Shown here piece by piece: positions 1 to 10,353 of a stretch of DNA of 64,000 nt; the stretch's first letter is position 1, and each line of letters begins with the position of its first letter. The notes below the pieces were generated by a model. The model was not told the origin of the DNA and searched no databases. It was given only the letters and a program-made list of their open reading frames with translations. A program made the position numbers and the translations under genes. Source of the stretch: Deinococcus sp. Marseille-Q6407. Its GTDB lineage: Bacteria; Deinococcota; Deinococci; Deinococcales; Deinococcaceae. The DNA lies in assembly GCF_946848805.1 (NCBI RefSeq), contig NZ_CAMPFU010000003.1, positions 406,001-470,000 on the forward strand, given 5' to 3'.

Positions 1-291
1 GTCGTGGTAACGCGGGCGGTCGCGGCGCTGCCGGTCCTGGCCGAGCTGGCCCTGCCGCTACTCAAAGTCGGTGGAGTGCTGGTCGCTCAGAAAGGGCAGC
101 TTTTCGACGAGGAACGCGCTGCTGGCCTGCGGGCTGCTGAGCAAATTGGCGGCGAACTGGCCGAAGAGTGGCAAGGGACTTTGCCGGTACTGGGCGACCC
201 CCGCAGCCTGATCGTGCTGCGTAAAGTCACGCAAACGCCCGAGACATACCCCAGAAGAACCGGCGTTCCTAACAAACGCCCGCTCGGCTAA
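1..291 (+). CDS. rsmG: 16S rRNA (guanine-N7) methyltransferase RsmG, C-terminal part
   Basis: Only the last ~96 residues are inside the window; the gene enters from the left edge in frame 1 and ends at a TAA. The visible part carries the RsmG/GidB end of the fold: a VTRAVAAL segment, then a hydrophobic [13 protein letters not shown] strand, and a closing RSLIVLRKV strand. RsmG is a SAM-dependent enzyme that methylates G527 of 16S rRNA. The neighbourhood fits, since rsmG commonly precedes parA-parB in bacteria. No SAM-binding motif can be checked because it lies upstream of the window. Confidence 0.85.
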   Translation, partial: VVVTRAVAALPVLAELALPLLKVGGVLVAQKGQLFDEERAAGLRAAEQIGGELAEEWQGTLPVLGDPRSLIVLRKVTQTPETYPRRTGVPNKRPLG

Positions 292-377
292 ACTCTCTCT
301 CCCGAATCTTCGCGCCGCTGCAGGCCCCTTCGCCTGAACAGACGGCAGCATCCGAATCCATGAACCGAGGCCGCACA

Positions 378-1110
378 GTGAAAATAATAGGAATCGTCAA
401 CCAGAAAGGCGGGGTTGCCAAGACCACCACAGCGGTGAACCTGGCCGCTTATCTGGCCGCGCAGGACCGCCGGGTGCTGCTGCTGGATATGGACCCGCAG
501 GGCAACGCCAGCAGCGCGCTGGGCCTGCGTGGCGCCGAAGCCGGACTGTATGAGGCGCTGGGCCTGCCCAGCAAAGTCAGCGAGTATATTCAGCCTTCGG
601 TACAGCCGGGGCTGGACGTGCTGCCGGCCACTCCGGATCTGGCCGGCGCCGGCGTCGAACTGGCCGACGACCCGGACGCCCTCTCGCGGCTGTTGGCCAG
701 CGTGAGCGGGTACGATCTGGTCATTATCGACGCGCCGCCCAGCCTGGGGCCGCTGACCGTCAACGTGCTGGCGGCAGCGCAGCGCCTGATCATTCCGTTG
801 CAAGCCGAGTATTTTGCGCTGGAAGGGCTGGCAGGCCTGATGGAAACGGTGGAGCGGGTGCAGGAGAGCCTTAACCCCCAGCTGCAGGTCATGGGTGTGG
901 TGCTCACGCTGTTCGATGGCCGCACCAATCTGGCGCAGGAGGTCGAGACGACGGTGCGCCAGCACTTTGGCCCCCTGGTCTTCAAGGCGGTCATTCCGCG
1001 CAACGTGCGGCTGTCGGAAGCGCCCAGTTTCGCGCAGCCGATTAACCTGTTTGCGCCCAGTTCGCTGGGGGCCGCCGCCTATCAGCGTCTGGCCGAGGAG
1101 GTGATTGAAC

Positions 1111-1127
<17 letters not shown>
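378..1127 (+). CDS. parA: Chromosome-partitioning ATPase ParA (Soj)
   Basis: ParA-type ATPase that works with ParB to segregate the origin region. A deviant Walker A motif (KGGVAKTT, with Ala in place of the commoner Gly) lies at about residues 10-17, followed by [10 protein letters not shown] near residue 40 and [10 protein letters not shown] near residue 120. I chose the GTG at 378 because GAGG lies 7 nt upstream and the protein then begins [12 protein letters not shown], like family members. An ATG at 360 would add six residues but has no ribosome binding site. The stop lies inside the start of parB, so the two genes are translationally coupled. Confidence 0.93.
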
Positions 1128-2016
<889 letters not shown>

Positions 2017-2044
2017 ACGGCGCCACTCAGCAGGTGAGCTTTTC

Positions 2045-2085
2045 AAAGTGGCCGTCCGGGGAGAGTTCCAGGCGGCCGCTTTTAT
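2045..2085 (+). terminator. Intrinsic terminator after parB
   Basis: AAAGTGGCCG at 2045-2054 pairs with CGGCCGCTTT at 2073-2082 (10 bp, one T.G wobble), followed by TATTT. It closes the parAB operon. Confidence 0.75.
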
Positions 2086-2134
2086 TTGCCCAGGGCCGGC
2101 AGGAGAGAGGGCACCCGGCCCAGCCGGGAAAGCT

Positions 2135-2140
2135 TAAACT
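2135..2140 (+). promoter_or_regulatory. -10 element, leaderless-type promoter of the usp gene
   Basis: TAAACT ends 5 nt before the ATG at 2146. No clear -35 box is visible. Confidence 0.5.
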
Positions 2141-2145
2141 GAGGT

Positions 2146-2622
2146 ATGTCCAAGCCTGCCGAAGGGTTCAGCCGCATTGCGGTCGGTATCGATTTCTCGC
2201 CTTCTTCGCTTTACGCGCTGGAAGTGGCCCGCACCCGTTTTCCGGGAGCAGAGATTCTGCTGCTGCACACGGTAGACGTGCGCCTGACCGCCTCGCCAGA
2301 CATCATGGGCGGAATGACGCCGATGAGCTACGACCCGGCGCTGATGGAATCGGTGGAAAAGAGCGACGGTCAGCAGCTGGCCAGCCTGGTCCGGGAAGGC
2401 GAAAGCCATGAGCAGCTGGTGGGCGAACCGGTCAACAGCTTGCTGGACGCTGTGCGCGAGTGGCAGGCCGATCTGCTGATCGTGGGCACCCACGCCCGCG
2501 GCCCCCTGGAGCATTTCTTCCTGGGCAGCACCGCCGAGAAGCTGGTGGCCCGCAGCCACGTGCCGGTGCTGACCGTGCGGCTCCCCCGGAAGCCCCGCGC
2601 GGAACAGGGCACGCCCCGCTGA
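2146..2622 (+). CDS. Universal stress protein (UspA family)
   Basis: A 158-residue single-domain Usp. It opens with the beta-strand [11 protein letters not shown] and ends with the ATP-binding signature GTHARG, nine residues, then GSTAEKL (about residues 114-133), which identifies the ATP-binding class of Usp. [10 protein letters not shown] forms the second strand. The gene is monocistronic, between the parB terminator and a convergent minus-strand gene. The specific stress it serves cannot be read from the sequence. Confidence 0.88.
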   Translation: MSKPAEGFSRIAVGIDFSPSSLYALEVARTRFPGAEILLLHTVDVRLTASPDIMGGMTPMSYDPALMESVEKSDGQQLASLVREGESHEQLVGEPVNSLLDAVREWQADLLIVGTHARGPLEHFFLGSTAEKLVARSHVPVLTVRLPRKPRAEQGTPR

Positions 2623-2667
2623 ACAGGCCTGTGTCACACTGTGCCCCTGCCAGGGCATAACGCAAAC

Positions 2668-2705
2668 CAGCCGGGAGACTCTCTGTATCTTCCGGCTGAT
2701 TTATT
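2668..2705. terminator. Bidirectional terminator between usp and the converging OstA-like gene
   Basis: CAGCCGG at 2668-2674 pairs with CCGGCTG at 2692-2698. ATTTATTT follows on the plus strand. The loop is long (17 nt), so strength is uncertain. Confidence 0.4.
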
Positions 2706-2715
2706 TGGGTAAGTT

Positions 2716-3879
2716 TCAGGGACCGTCAGTAAATTCGCCGCTGATGCGGACCCCTTTGGACGCCCAGGCCACCGCCTCATCGCGCCCGAGGTCATAAAGA
2801 ATCTCAGCCGCCTGCAAGCGTTCATCACCACGGGTGGTCACGGCAGGTTGCTCGGGCGTGCCGATCAGGCGGGCCAGGTTGGCCGCGTCATCGTATTCGA
2901 CCCGCGCCGCCCGGCTGACCCGGCCCCCGCTGGAATTCAGCACCACGTTACCCACCAGAACAGTGCGCTCGCTGTCCACATTGACCTCGATGCTCTCGGC
3001 TGTTCCGGTCAGCGAGTTGGAGGCGTTCTCGCCGCTGCCTGCACGCTGAAAGGAGATAGGTCCGGTGATCCGGGCGATACCGTCGGACTCATCGTATTTG
3101 AGGCTCTGCCCGGTCAACCGGGTCTGACCCTGGGTCACCTGCACCGCGCCGGGCTGCTCCTGCCGCTCCACCGCCACGCTGCAAAGGCTCAAGCGGTCGG
3201 TGGCCCCGGGCGGCGGTTCATCTAGGAAGCGTGCGGTGCCCCCGCCGGCCTCAATGTTGCCGTCGCCAGAGCTGCCGTCGGATTTCTGCCTCTGGGTGAC
3301 CAGCGTCAGCGGAACCCGGATGACGTTCTTGTCAATCGAGATTTCCACGCCGCCCGCGCCTGATTCACTGAAAACGGCCAGAGTCGGGGTATCCGGCGTC
3401 GCGCCTTCCTGTGGCTGGCAAAAGGCAAAGACACCGCTGGTGTCATCGGTGCTCTTGCGCACCACCTGGATTCGGCGCTGCTTTCCGTCATTGCCCTGGC
3501 GTACCAGTTCCAACGAGGAATACTCGTCGCCGGGGGCAGGGGCCTCAGGCGCAGCCGCCGGTGCACTGTCAGACGGCTCCTCAGCACCGGAAGTTTCGGC
3601 CGCCCAGCGTTCAATTTCATCCCAGCCTTCATCGGACCAGCTGTCATTCGGCCAGCTGCCGGTATCATCTGCAGCTGCGCCTGAGGCCGAAGCTGCAGAT
3701 GCGGCAGTAGAAGAGACTGTAGGGGCAGGCGCCGGAGCCGCCGGAGCTGAACTGGAAACTGGGGGCGCCGGCCAGGCCCGCTGAGCCAGGGTCGTGCCCG
3801 GGCCCAGCAGCAGCGCCAGACCCAGGCTGCCCGAAATAAGGTGGGAACGGCGAAGCCTGAGCAGCGAGCGGCGTTTCAT
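2716..3879 (-). CDS. Exported OstA/LptA-like protein with N-terminal low-complexity linker
   Basis: A 387-residue secreted protein. Residues 1-33 form a signal peptide (KRR, a long hydrophobic run, then TLAQRA). Residues ~35-115 are an Ala/Pro/Ser/Asp-rich linker. The remaining C-terminal part looks like the OstA/LptA beta-jellyroll, with repeated short strands such as [35 protein letters not shown] and [10 protein letters not shown]. In proteobacteria this fold shuttles LPS to the outer membrane. It is last in a three-gene minus-strand run (LptC-like, LptA-like, this gene). Deinococci have an outer membrane but are not known to make LPS, so the cargo is unknown. Confidence 0.7.
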   Translation of the reverse strand: MKRRSLLRLRRSHLISGSLGLALLLGPGTTLAQRAWPAPPVSSSAPAAPAPAPTVSSTAASAASASGAAADDTGSWPNDSWSDEGWDEIERWAAETSGAEEPSDSAPAAAPEAPAPGDEYSSLELVRQGNDGKQRRIQVVRKSTDDTSGVFAFCQPQEGATPDTPTLAVFSESGAGGVEISIDKNVIRVPLTLVTQRQKSDGSSGDGNIEAGGGTARFLDEPPPGATDRLSLCSVAVERQEQPGAVQVTQGQTRLTGQSLKYDESDGIARITGPISFQRAGSGENASNSLTGTAESIEVNVDSERTVLVGNVVLNSSGGRVSRAARVEYDDAANLARLIGTPEQPAVTTRGDERLQAAEILYDLGRDEAVAWASKGVRISGEFTDGP

Positions 3880-3906
3880 AGGGGTCAGAAGATCCCGGTG
3901 CCCGGC

Positions 3907-4809
3907 TTATTCGCCGCGCAGTTTGAACTGCGAGGTGGGAATGTTGTAGCCGCTGTTCAGGGTACGCACGCGGGCCAGGTCGGTGCGCTGTTCCAGGGCG
4001 CCGCTGGAAGGCGCACGCACGGTGCTGCCGGACTTGGAGTCACGGCTGACTGCATTGCCCACCACATAGGCCACGTTCTTGTTGTCGTCATAAAACAGGG
4101 CATTGCCGGTGGTGGTAATGGAGCCTTGCACCAGCTTCACGTTGTCCTTGACGTAGACAGTCTTGCTACCGGTCAGGGCGCGGACCTGTCCGCCGGTGAT
4201 CAGCAATTCTTTCTGGTTGCCCCGGGCGTCTTGGCGCAAACGGGGCGAGCCGGTCAGCACACCCAGCTCACGGTCCTCGTCGAAGACCAGCTGTGCGGCG
4301 GCAGCGCTCTGGTTGCCCTGGCGCAGCACCACGCTGCCCTTGGAGGTCGAGATGTTCTTGTCCACGTCCAGGCTCATGCTCTGGCCCTTGATCTGCACGA
4401 TTTCGCCGCGGTTGCGGTCTTCGGGCACAAAAGACGCCCGCGCGTTGCCACGCAGTACCCCTTCACCGGTGCCTTCGTTGTAGACCAGTTCCGAACCCTG
4501 GGCCGACAGGCGGCCGCGCTGCACCCGCACGTCGCCGGCAAAGCGCGAGTTGCGCCGGCCCTGCGACCCCACGATGGTCTGACCCTGCGGCGCCGCCAGT
4601 CGGGCTTCACGGGCGGTGATGCTCAGCGTGCTGACCTTGGCCTGCACCGGGTTGCCGCTAAAGACGATGGGGCCGTTGCGCAGGTCACCCCGCGGCGAAC
4701 CCTGAATGTTGATGATGCGGTTGGCGTTGGCCTGAGCCAGCACGCCGGTGCCGGCCACAGCCAGCAGACCCAGAGCAATGGCTTTTTTGGTGCTAGGAAT
4801 CAGAGACAT
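3907..4809 (-). CDS. LptA/OstA-like periplasmic transport protein
   Basis: A 300-residue protein with a signal peptide (about residues 1-27, ending VLAQANA). The mature part is built almost wholly of OstA-type repeats, for example [34 protein letters not shown] and [25 protein letters not shown], which is the LptA pattern of a strand followed by 'D..A.Y..'. A ribosome binding site (AGGAGG) is 5 nt upstream. It lies 27 nt ahead of the following OstA-like gene and is very likely cotranscribed with it and the upstream LptC-like gene. The role in envelope lipid or glycolipid transport is inferred from the fold. Confidence 0.75.
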   Translation of the reverse strand: MSLIPSTKKAIALGLLAVAGTGVLAQANANRIINIQGSPRGDLRNGPIVFSGNPVQAKVSTLSITAREARLAAPQGQTIVGSQGRRNSRFAGDVRVQRGRLSAQGSELVYNEGTGEGVLRGNARASFVPEDRNRGEIVQIKGQSMSLDVDKNISTSKGSVVLRQGNQSAAAAQLVFDEDRELGVLTGSPRLRQDARGNQKELLITGGQVRALTGSKTVYVKDNVKLVQGSITTTGNALFYDDNKNVAYVVGNAVSRDSKSGSTVRAPSSGALEQRTDLARVRTLNSGYNIPTSQFKLRGE

Positions 4810-4915
4810 GGGGTTCCTCCTCAGGAAGCGGGCAGTGAATCAGGAAGCGAGAGTGAAAAAGTGGGGTGGGGGAGTACAGAATGGTGTGCCGGCACGAGCC
4901 GGACAGAGCGCCCAC

Positions 4916-5518
4916 TCAGACCGGGACGCGCTGGCCGTTCACGCACTGTTCGGTGGCGTTCATATCCCAACCGAAGTTGGATTTATCGCTGCTTTCCAGA
5001 ATCTCGAAGCCGAAGGTCATCTTCATATCCAGCACCTTGCCGGTAATCGCGGGCGAATCCAGCTCGGCCAGCGGCGCGCTAAAGCCCACGTTCTGCTCCA
5101 CCCGCACCGGTTGCTGGTCATTCCCGGTCAGTTTGACCTTGGCGCATTCCTTGACCAGCATGATGGTGGCCGAGTCGGTCACCATGTCGTCCTGACGGTC
5201 AATGGTGAGATCGTCAGCGGTCAGGCCGGCGTCCAGCACGGTTTTCCCGGTGGGCTGGCCGTTGGTGCTTTGCTCCGGCACCCAGCGGCCGCCGTCCTTG
5301 AGGGCAGAGAGATGGGTCTCACCGCTGAGCGGGTCGTTGACCACCTGATCGGCTTCGAATTTCCAGAAAGCGTCCGGGTCACTGGCCGGATAAAGAGTCA
5401 GCGAAACGCCTTCCAGGGTGGCCCCGGTCTGGGTACGCGGACTGCTGACCGGCAGCAATGCAAACACGACTGCAAACAGCAGCAGCGCACCCAGAATGTA
5501 GGAACCAACTTTCAGCAC
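4916..5518 (-). CDS. LptC-like bitopic membrane protein
   Basis: A 200-residue protein with one N-terminal membrane anchor (LGALLLFAVVFALLPV, about residues 8-23) and a periplasmic part with LptC-like features: a TGATLEGVSLTLY strand early on and later repeats around LTADDLTIDRQDDMVT. LptC links the ABC exporter to LptA at the inner membrane. Position as first gene of the three-gene envelope run supports this. Sequence similarity to classical LptC is weak by eye, so the call rests on topology and context. Confidence 0.6.
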   Translation of the reverse strand: MLKVGSYILGALLLFAVVFALLPVSSPRTQTGATLEGVSLTLYPASDPDAFWKFEADQVVNDPLSGETHLSALKDGGRWVPEQSTNGQPTGKTVLDAGLTADDLTIDRQDDMVTDSATIMLVKECAKVKLTGNDQQPVRVEQNVGFSAPLAELDSPAITGKVLDMKMTFGFEILESSDKSNFGWDMNATEQCVNGQRVPV

Positions 5519-5610
5519 ATCCGCACTCTAGAAGCCGCTCTCATGAGAGTGATGGGCCTTCCCTGACAGCCTTTTGACCAGTCTCGCAGAAACGCGTCAG
5601 CCTGGGGCGC

Positions 5611-5616
5611 TAGGCT
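5611..5616 (+). promoter_or_regulatory. -10 element of the small exported-protein gene
   Basis: TAGGCT lies 7 nt before the ATG at 5624. No -35 was recognised. Confidence 0.4.
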
Positions 5617-5623
5617 CCGGGCC

Positions 5624-5888
5624 ATGAACACCAACAGGTTTCCGGGCGTGACCAGATGGCTTCTTCCGCTGGCCCTGTTGGCGGCGCCGGCGGCATTGGC
5701 TCAGCCCGGCCCAGATGCACTGGGCCGGCGAGGTCCGGGCGCGGGTATTGGCAGTGCAGCAGGGCCGCTGGCAATTCCAGACGTTGGTCTGGCGCCCTGG
5801 AACGCCGTCCCGCGCCACTGGGAACGCGCCGTACCTGGCCGATGTTACCGGAAGTGGCGACGACCTGCGCCTGACCATCGCCCGCTGA
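5624..5888 (+). pseudogene. Small exported protein, disrupted by a one-base frameshift
   Basis: The first ~28 codons encode a convincing signal peptide (WLLPLALLAAPAALAQ). In that frame the sequence then becomes Gly/Arg/Pro-rich and unlike a protein. One frame over, from about position 5709, it reads as a plausible mature domain (QMHWAGEVRARVLAVQQG, later NAPYLADVTGSGDDLRLTIAR) that stops with TGA at 5886-5888. Removing one C from the CCC at 5705-5707 would join them (AQPAQMHW). I do not recognise the family. It may be a true pseudogene or an assembly indel at a homopolymer. Confidence 0.5.
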
Positions 5889-5900
5889 ACTGAGCCGGCC

Positions 5901-6641
5901 TCAGCGGGCCCAGGGGGTCAGCCAGCGTTCCAGCGCGCGCATGGTCAGGTTGCCCAGCAGGGCCAACAGCGCCACTGGAACGGCACCTTCCAGGATCAGC
6001 GCCAGGTTGTCGGCACCCAGACCGGCAACGATAGGTACGCCCAGGCCGCCGGTGCCCACCATCGGCGCCAGGGTGGCGGTGGCGATGGTCAGCACCAGCG
6101 CCGTGCGGATGCCCGACAGGATAGCCGGCAGCGCCACCGGGACTTCCAGCCGCCACAGCTGCTGCGCCGGGCTGAGGCCCAGGCCACGGGCAGCGTCCAG
6201 CACGGGTGTTTCGACTCCCTGCAGGCCCAGCACGGTAGAGCGGGTCACCGGCAACAGGGCGTAAAGGGTGAGCGCCGCGATGGCGCCAATGTTTCCGAAA
6301 CCCACCAGCGGCAGCGCCAGAAACAGCACTGCAATCGGTGGAAACGTCTGGCCTACCGTGGTGAGGTTGTTGACCAGCGGCAGGAAGGGACGGCCCTGCG
6401 GGCGGGTGGCCCAGGTACCCAGCCCTACCCCGATCACCAGCACCAGCGCCATGGTGAAGCCGGTCAGAGCCAGGTGTTGCCAGGTCAGCTGCCAGAGAGT
6501 ATTGCGCTCGTACACGGGCGTGCTGACATTCGGAAAGAGGCGGTGCATGGTGCGGGCCCAGAGGTCCTGGGCCGAGACCAGCCAGAAGAAGGCCGCCCAG
6601 CCTGCGGCCAGCAGCGCGGCCTGGGCGCTGGGCCAGTTCAC
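5901..6641 (-). CDS. Osmoprotectant ABC transporter, permease (OpuB/YehW type)
   Basis: A 246-residue permease with about six hydrophobic segments. It has the binding-protein-dependent transport signature DAARGLGLSPAQQLWRLEVPVALP (EAA loop, about residues 145-168), typical of glycine betaine/choline/proline permeases, and the family-typical 'GTGGLG' turn. It is the last of three minus-strand genes. Its ATG overlaps the ATPase stop by 4 bp (6638-6641), so translation is coupled. Substrate is probably a compatible solute but cannot be fixed from sequence. Confidence 0.85.
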   Translation of the reverse strand: MNWPSAQAALLAAGWAAFFWLVSAQDLWARTMHRLFPNVSTPVYERNTLWQLTWQHLALTGFTMALVLVIGVGLGTWATRPQGRPFLPLVNNLTTVGQTFPPIAVLFLALPLVGFGNIGAIAALTLYALLPVTRSTVLGLQGVETPVLDAARGLGLSPAQQLWRLEVPVALPAILSGIRTALVLTIATATLAPMVGTGGLGVPIVAGLGADNLALILEGAVPVALLALLGNLTMRALERWLTPWAR

Positions 6642-7636
6642 GCGCTGCGGCTCCCGGGTTCAGCGGGTGCGGCGCCGGCTCCCGTTGTCCCGGCCGCCGC
6701 GCCTCTGCCAGCTGGAGCGGCAAAGTCGCTCAGGTGCAGCGAGCCCACCACCTCGCCGGAAGGAGCCAGCACCTGCGCCGGTTGGCCGCCGGCACCCAGA
6801 AGGGCCGACAGGGCCCGGTCGGCGGTCCAGTCCAGGCCCACCTGCCCACGGGCGGCCGGGTCAGGCGGGCGCATATAGTCGGCAGCGGTACGCAGGCCCA
6901 GGCGCAGCAGCTCGCGGCTGTCGCCCATAAAGGAGGCCACAAAGGGATTGGCAGGGCGGTGCAGCAACTCGTCAGGCGGGCCGAACTGCTGAATCATCCC
7001 GTCGCCCAGCAGGCAGACGTGGTCGCCCAGCCGTACCGCTTCTTCCACATCGTGAGTGACGAAGAGGATGGTCTGGCCCAGCTCATGCTTGAGCTGAATG
7101 AACTGGTCCTGCAGGCCCTCACGGGTGATCGGGTCCAGGGCGCTGAACGGTTCATCCATCAGCAGATAGGCGGGGTCGGCAGCCAGAGCGCGGGCGATGC
7201 CCACCCGCTGCTGCTGCCCGCCCGAGAGCTGCCGGGGGTAGCGGTCGGCGTAAGCGGCCGGCTCCAGGCCCATCAGATTCATCAGTTCCTGGGCACGCTG
7301 GCGGCGCTGCGCAGCCGGCACCCCGGTGATGCTGGGCACCAGTTCCACGTTCTGGGCCACGGTCAGGTACGGAAAGAGGCCCACGCTCTGGATCACGTAA
7401 CCGATGTTGCGCCGCAGCTCCACCACATCAGTCTCGGCCACGTTCTGGCCGTCCACCCAGACGCTGCCGGAGGTGGGTTCCAGCAGCCGGTTGACCAGGC
7501 GCATCAGGGTGCTTTTGCCGCTACCGCTGGGGCCGATCAGAACCACCAGTTCGCCCTCGGGCACCTGCAGGTTAATGCCGTTCAGCACCGGCGGGCCGCC
7601 GGCGAACTGCTTGACGATGTCTCTAAATTCGATCAT
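6638..7636 (-). CDS. Osmoprotectant ABC transporter, ATP-binding subunit (OpuBA/YehX type)
   Basis: A 332-residue ABC ATPase. Walker A is GPSGSGKST (about residues 34-42), the signature is LSGGQQQR (about 136-143), Walker B is YLLMDEPFSALDP, and the H-loop is VTHD. A C-terminal extension of about 90 residues replaces the usual CBS pair: it contains HLSDF but no clear CBS motif, and ends in a Gly/Ala-rich tail. It lies 13 nt downstream of the large permease gene and overlaps the small permease. Confidence 0.88.
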   Translation of the reverse strand: MIEFRDIVKQFAGGPPVLNGINLQVPEGELVVLIGPSGSGKSTLMRLVNRLLEPTSGSVWVDGQNVAETDVVELRRNIGYVIQSVGLFPYLTVAQNVELVPSITGVPAAQRRQRAQELMNLMGLEPAAYADRYPRQLSGGQQQRVGIARALAADPAYLLMDEPFSALDPITREGLQDQFIQLKHELGQTILFVTHDVEEAVRLGDHVCLLGDGMIQQFGPPDELLHRPANPFVASFMGDSRELLRLGLRTAADYMRPPDPAARGQVGLDWTADRALSALLGAGGQPAQVLAPSGEVVGSLHLSDFAAPAGRGAAAGTTGAGAAPAEPGSRSA

Positions 7637-7649
7637 GGCTGGATTCTCC

Positions 7650-9047
7650 TCATCCCTGCGCTCCTTCCGAGCCGGGCAGTTCCCCGCGCAGGCCCGGCGG
7701 GGTCAGCTGCTGGCCCAGCCAGCCCACTGCCCCGCTCAGCAGCAGGGCGATCAGGACAATCGGCAGGGCGCCCAGCAGCACCAGGTCCGGCACGTTCCCT
7801 TCCACCCCGCGCTGGATGAAAAAGCCCAGGCCGCCTGCGCCGATCAGGGGAGCGATGGTCGCAATGCCGAATGTCAGCACCAGCGCGGCCCGGATGCCTT
7901 CCATGATGAACGGCAGGGCGATGGGCCACTCGGCGCGGCGCAGAACCTGGCCCTCGGTCATGCCCAGGCCACGGGCCGCGTCGATCAAGGCCGACGGCAC
8001 CGAGCGCAGCCCCACGAAAGTGTTGTTGACGATGGGCAGCAGGGCGTAGATGGTCAGGGCCAGCAGCGCGGGCGCCGCACCGATGCCGCGCACGCCCCAG
8101 CTGGAAAGCGGCGCACTCAGCGACCAAGCCTGCGGGCTGAAGCCACGGCCACCCAGCCAGAGGCCTTCCAGCGCTCCGATCAGGGCCAGGCCGCCCAGCA
8201 GCAGCAGCGCCTGCAACCCCAGCAGCGCCGCCAGACCGCCCAGCAGGCCGGGAAGGCGCTGGTCGCCGAACAGCCGGCGCAGCACTGCGCCCACCAGAAC
8301 GGCGCCCCCCGCCCAGGCCAGATAGGTGCCCACCGTGGTTCCATGCCCCAGGGCCGAGAAAACCGGCAGCACCAGCCCGAACAGCGCCACCGAGGGGATG
8401 GTCTGCAAGAAGCCGGCCACGCCCAGCACGCTGCCCGAGAGCCGCTCGCTGCGGGCAGCAGCCAGGCCTAGCGGCAGGCCCAGAATCAGCGCCAGCAGCA
8501 GGGCCGTCAGGCTGAGGACCAGGTGCAGCCCCAGCTGCGGCCAGAAAGTACCGGCAATGTTGGCGTATTCCTGCGCCAGGCCCAAGTCCTGCCACCAGCC
8601 CAACAGCGGCACGGCGGCAAACCCAGCCAGCCCCAGCACCCCGGCCAGGCGACCGGCGCCGCCCAGGCGGCTGAGCCCGAAGCCAGCGATATACAGGGCC
8701 AGTACATTCACCCAGAAGCCGCTGGCGGGGGACACCCGGGAAAGTGGGCCAGCGTCGCCGGCCAACTGGGTTGCGGCGGCCCCCAGCAGCCAGCTGACCG
8801 CCACGCTGGCCAGCACAAACAGCAGTGGACCGGCCAGGCGGCGCAGGCGCTCACCCGCAAAGGCCAAGGCGCCCAACGCCAACCACAATGCGGGCAACGC
8901 GGCCCCCAGCGGCACGCTGCCGAGCAGCCGGACGCCTTCGCCCAGCACCAGCCGGTTGGCCCGGAAATTGACCCAGGGGAGCAGCAATGACAGCAGACCC
9001 AGTGCAGCGCCCAGCAGCAAGATGGGATCAGGGCGGGCGCGGTTCAT
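7650..9047 (-). CDS. Osmoprotectant ABC transporter, large permease (YehY type)
   Basis: At 465 residues this permease is about twice the length of its partner. Roughly the first 190 residues hold extra hydrophobic helices. The C-terminal half carries the transport domain, with the EAA-like loop DAARGLGMTEGQVLRRAEWPIALP near residue 365 and APLIGAGGLGFF after it. Long permeases with an added N-terminal membrane region are known in YehY-type betaine importers. It begins the minus-strand operon with the ATPase and second permease, and the binding protein is divergent at 9242. Confidence 0.82.
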   Translation of the reverse strand: MNRARPDPILLLGAALGLLSLLLPWVNFRANRLVLGEGVRLLGSVPLGAALPALWLALGALAFAGERLRRLAGPLLFVLASVAVSWLLGAAATQLAGDAGPLSRVSPASGFWVNVLALYIAGFGLSRLGGAGRLAGVLGLAGFAAVPLLGWWQDLGLAQEYANIAGTFWPQLGLHLVLSLTALLLALILGLPLGLAAARSERLSGSVLGVAGFLQTIPSVALFGLVLPVFSALGHGTTVGTYLAWAGGAVLVGAVLRRLFGDQRLPGLLGGLAALLGLQALLLLGGLALIGALEGLWLGGRGFSPQAWSLSAPLSSWGVRGIGAAPALLALTIYALLPIVNNTFVGLRSVPSALIDAARGLGMTEGQVLRRAEWPIALPFIMEGIRAALVLTFGIATIAPLIGAGGLGFFIQRGVEGNVPDLVLLGALPIVLIALLLSGAVGWLGQQLTPPGLRGELPGSEGAQG

Positions 9048-9241
9048 CCGTTCACTTTAGGTCAAGGCTGCCGCAGGGACGCTGGCAAACGTTAGGACGG
9101 CTTTAACACAGTGGCGCTGGCCCTGGCCCGGCCCGCTAGCCTGACACCCAGGGCGGGCTGCCCGGCAGCGAGCGGAGCGGCAATCACGCCGCGCCCCCTC
9201 AGCCTTCCCGCCCCCTGGCCCCACTGGAGAAACGAGGAACC

Positions 9242-10336
9242 ATGAAATTCGCACCTGTCTTCCTGACCCTGAGTGCCGCGCTGCTGGCCGGCTGCGCCCC
9301 TCAGAAAGAAACCACCACTTCGTCCACGACCACCCAAAACAGCGCCGCCTCGGTCACGACCACCGAAACTGCGTCTACGTCGGCGTCCACCGACACTTCC
9401 GCGTCCAGCGAAACTGTATCCAGCGTCAGCACCGCCAGCGACAGCACGGCAGACGCCAGCGCGGCCAGCACCGGAGCGGCCAGCGGCGCGACCGGCGCAG
9501 TGACGGTGGGCAGCAAAATTGACACCGAAGGTGCATTGCTGTGCCAGATCACCAAGCTGAGCCTGATCGACGCCGGCTTCACGGTCAACGACAAGTGCAG
9601 CACCGGCACCACCAACGTGGTCCGCAAGGCACTGGAACAGGGCGAAATCGACCTGTATCCCGAATACACTGGTAGCGCCATCTATATCCTCAACGAGGGC
9701 GGTGCCAAGATTGACGAGGCAGTCAGCCGCAACGCCCAGCAGGCCTACGACACCGTTAAGCGGCTGGACGCCGACAACGGCATCATGTGGCTGGACCACG
9801 CCCCCGCCAACAACACCTGGGCTGTGGCCGTGCCGCAAAAGCTGGCCGACGCCAACAATCTGAACACCATGGCCGATTTCGGCAAGTGGGTGGCCGGCGG
9901 CGGCAAAGTGAAGCTGGCCGCCAGCCAGGAATTCGTGGACCGTGACGACGCCCTCAGGGCCTTCGAGAAAACCTACGGCTTTCAGCTGAAGCCGGATCAG
10001 CTGGTGATTGTCCCTGGCGGCAACACCACCCAGACCGAGACGGCCGCCGCCCAGGGCACCAGCGGCGTGAACGCAGCGATGGCCTACGGCACCGACGGCG
10101 CCATCGGCGCACTGGGCCTCAAGGCGCTGACCGACCCGGAAGGTGCCGTGGCGGTGTATCAGCCGGCGCTGACGGTCCGCAAGGCCACGCTGGACAAATA
10201 CCCCAAGATTGCTGACGTGATGAACCCGCTGTTCGCCAAGCTGGACGAGCAGACCCTCAGCGACCTGAACGGCCGGATTGCCGTGAAGGGCGAAGACGCT
10301 GCCAAGGTAGCGCAGGACTGGCTGAACCAGCAGTAA
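9242..10336 (+). CDS. Osmoprotectant-binding lipoprotein (OsmF/YehZ/OpuBC type)
   Basis: A 364-residue solute-binding lipoprotein. The lipobox LLAGC places the lipidated Cys at residue 18. It is followed by ~70 residues almost entirely of Ser, Thr, Ala and Asp, a long flexible tether. The binding domain starts at VTVGSKI, with the betaine-family motifs YPEYTGSA near residue 140 and GGNTTQTETAAAQG in the second lobe. A good ribosome binding site (GAGGAACC) precedes the ATG. It is divergent from the permease/ATPase operon across 194 bp. Confidence 0.87.
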   Translation: MKFAPVFLTLSAALLAGCAPQKETTTSSTTTQNSAASVTTTETASTSASTDTSASSETVSSVSTASDSTADASAASTGAASGATGAVTVGSKIDTEGALLCQITKLSLIDAGFTVNDKCSTGTTNVVRKALEQGEIDLYPEYTGSAIYILNEGGAKIDEAVSRNAQQAYDTVKRLDADNGIMWLDHAPANNTWAVAVPQKLADANNLNTMADFGKWVAGGGKVKLAASQEFVDRDDALRAFEKTYGFQLKPDQLVIVPGGNTTQTETAAAQGTSGVNAAMAYGTDGAIGALGLKALTDPEGAVAVYQPALTVRKATLDKYPKIADVMNPLFAKLDEQTLSDLNGRIAVKGEDAAKVAQDWLNQQ

Positions 10337-10353
10337 GACCAAGCTCAGCAGAG

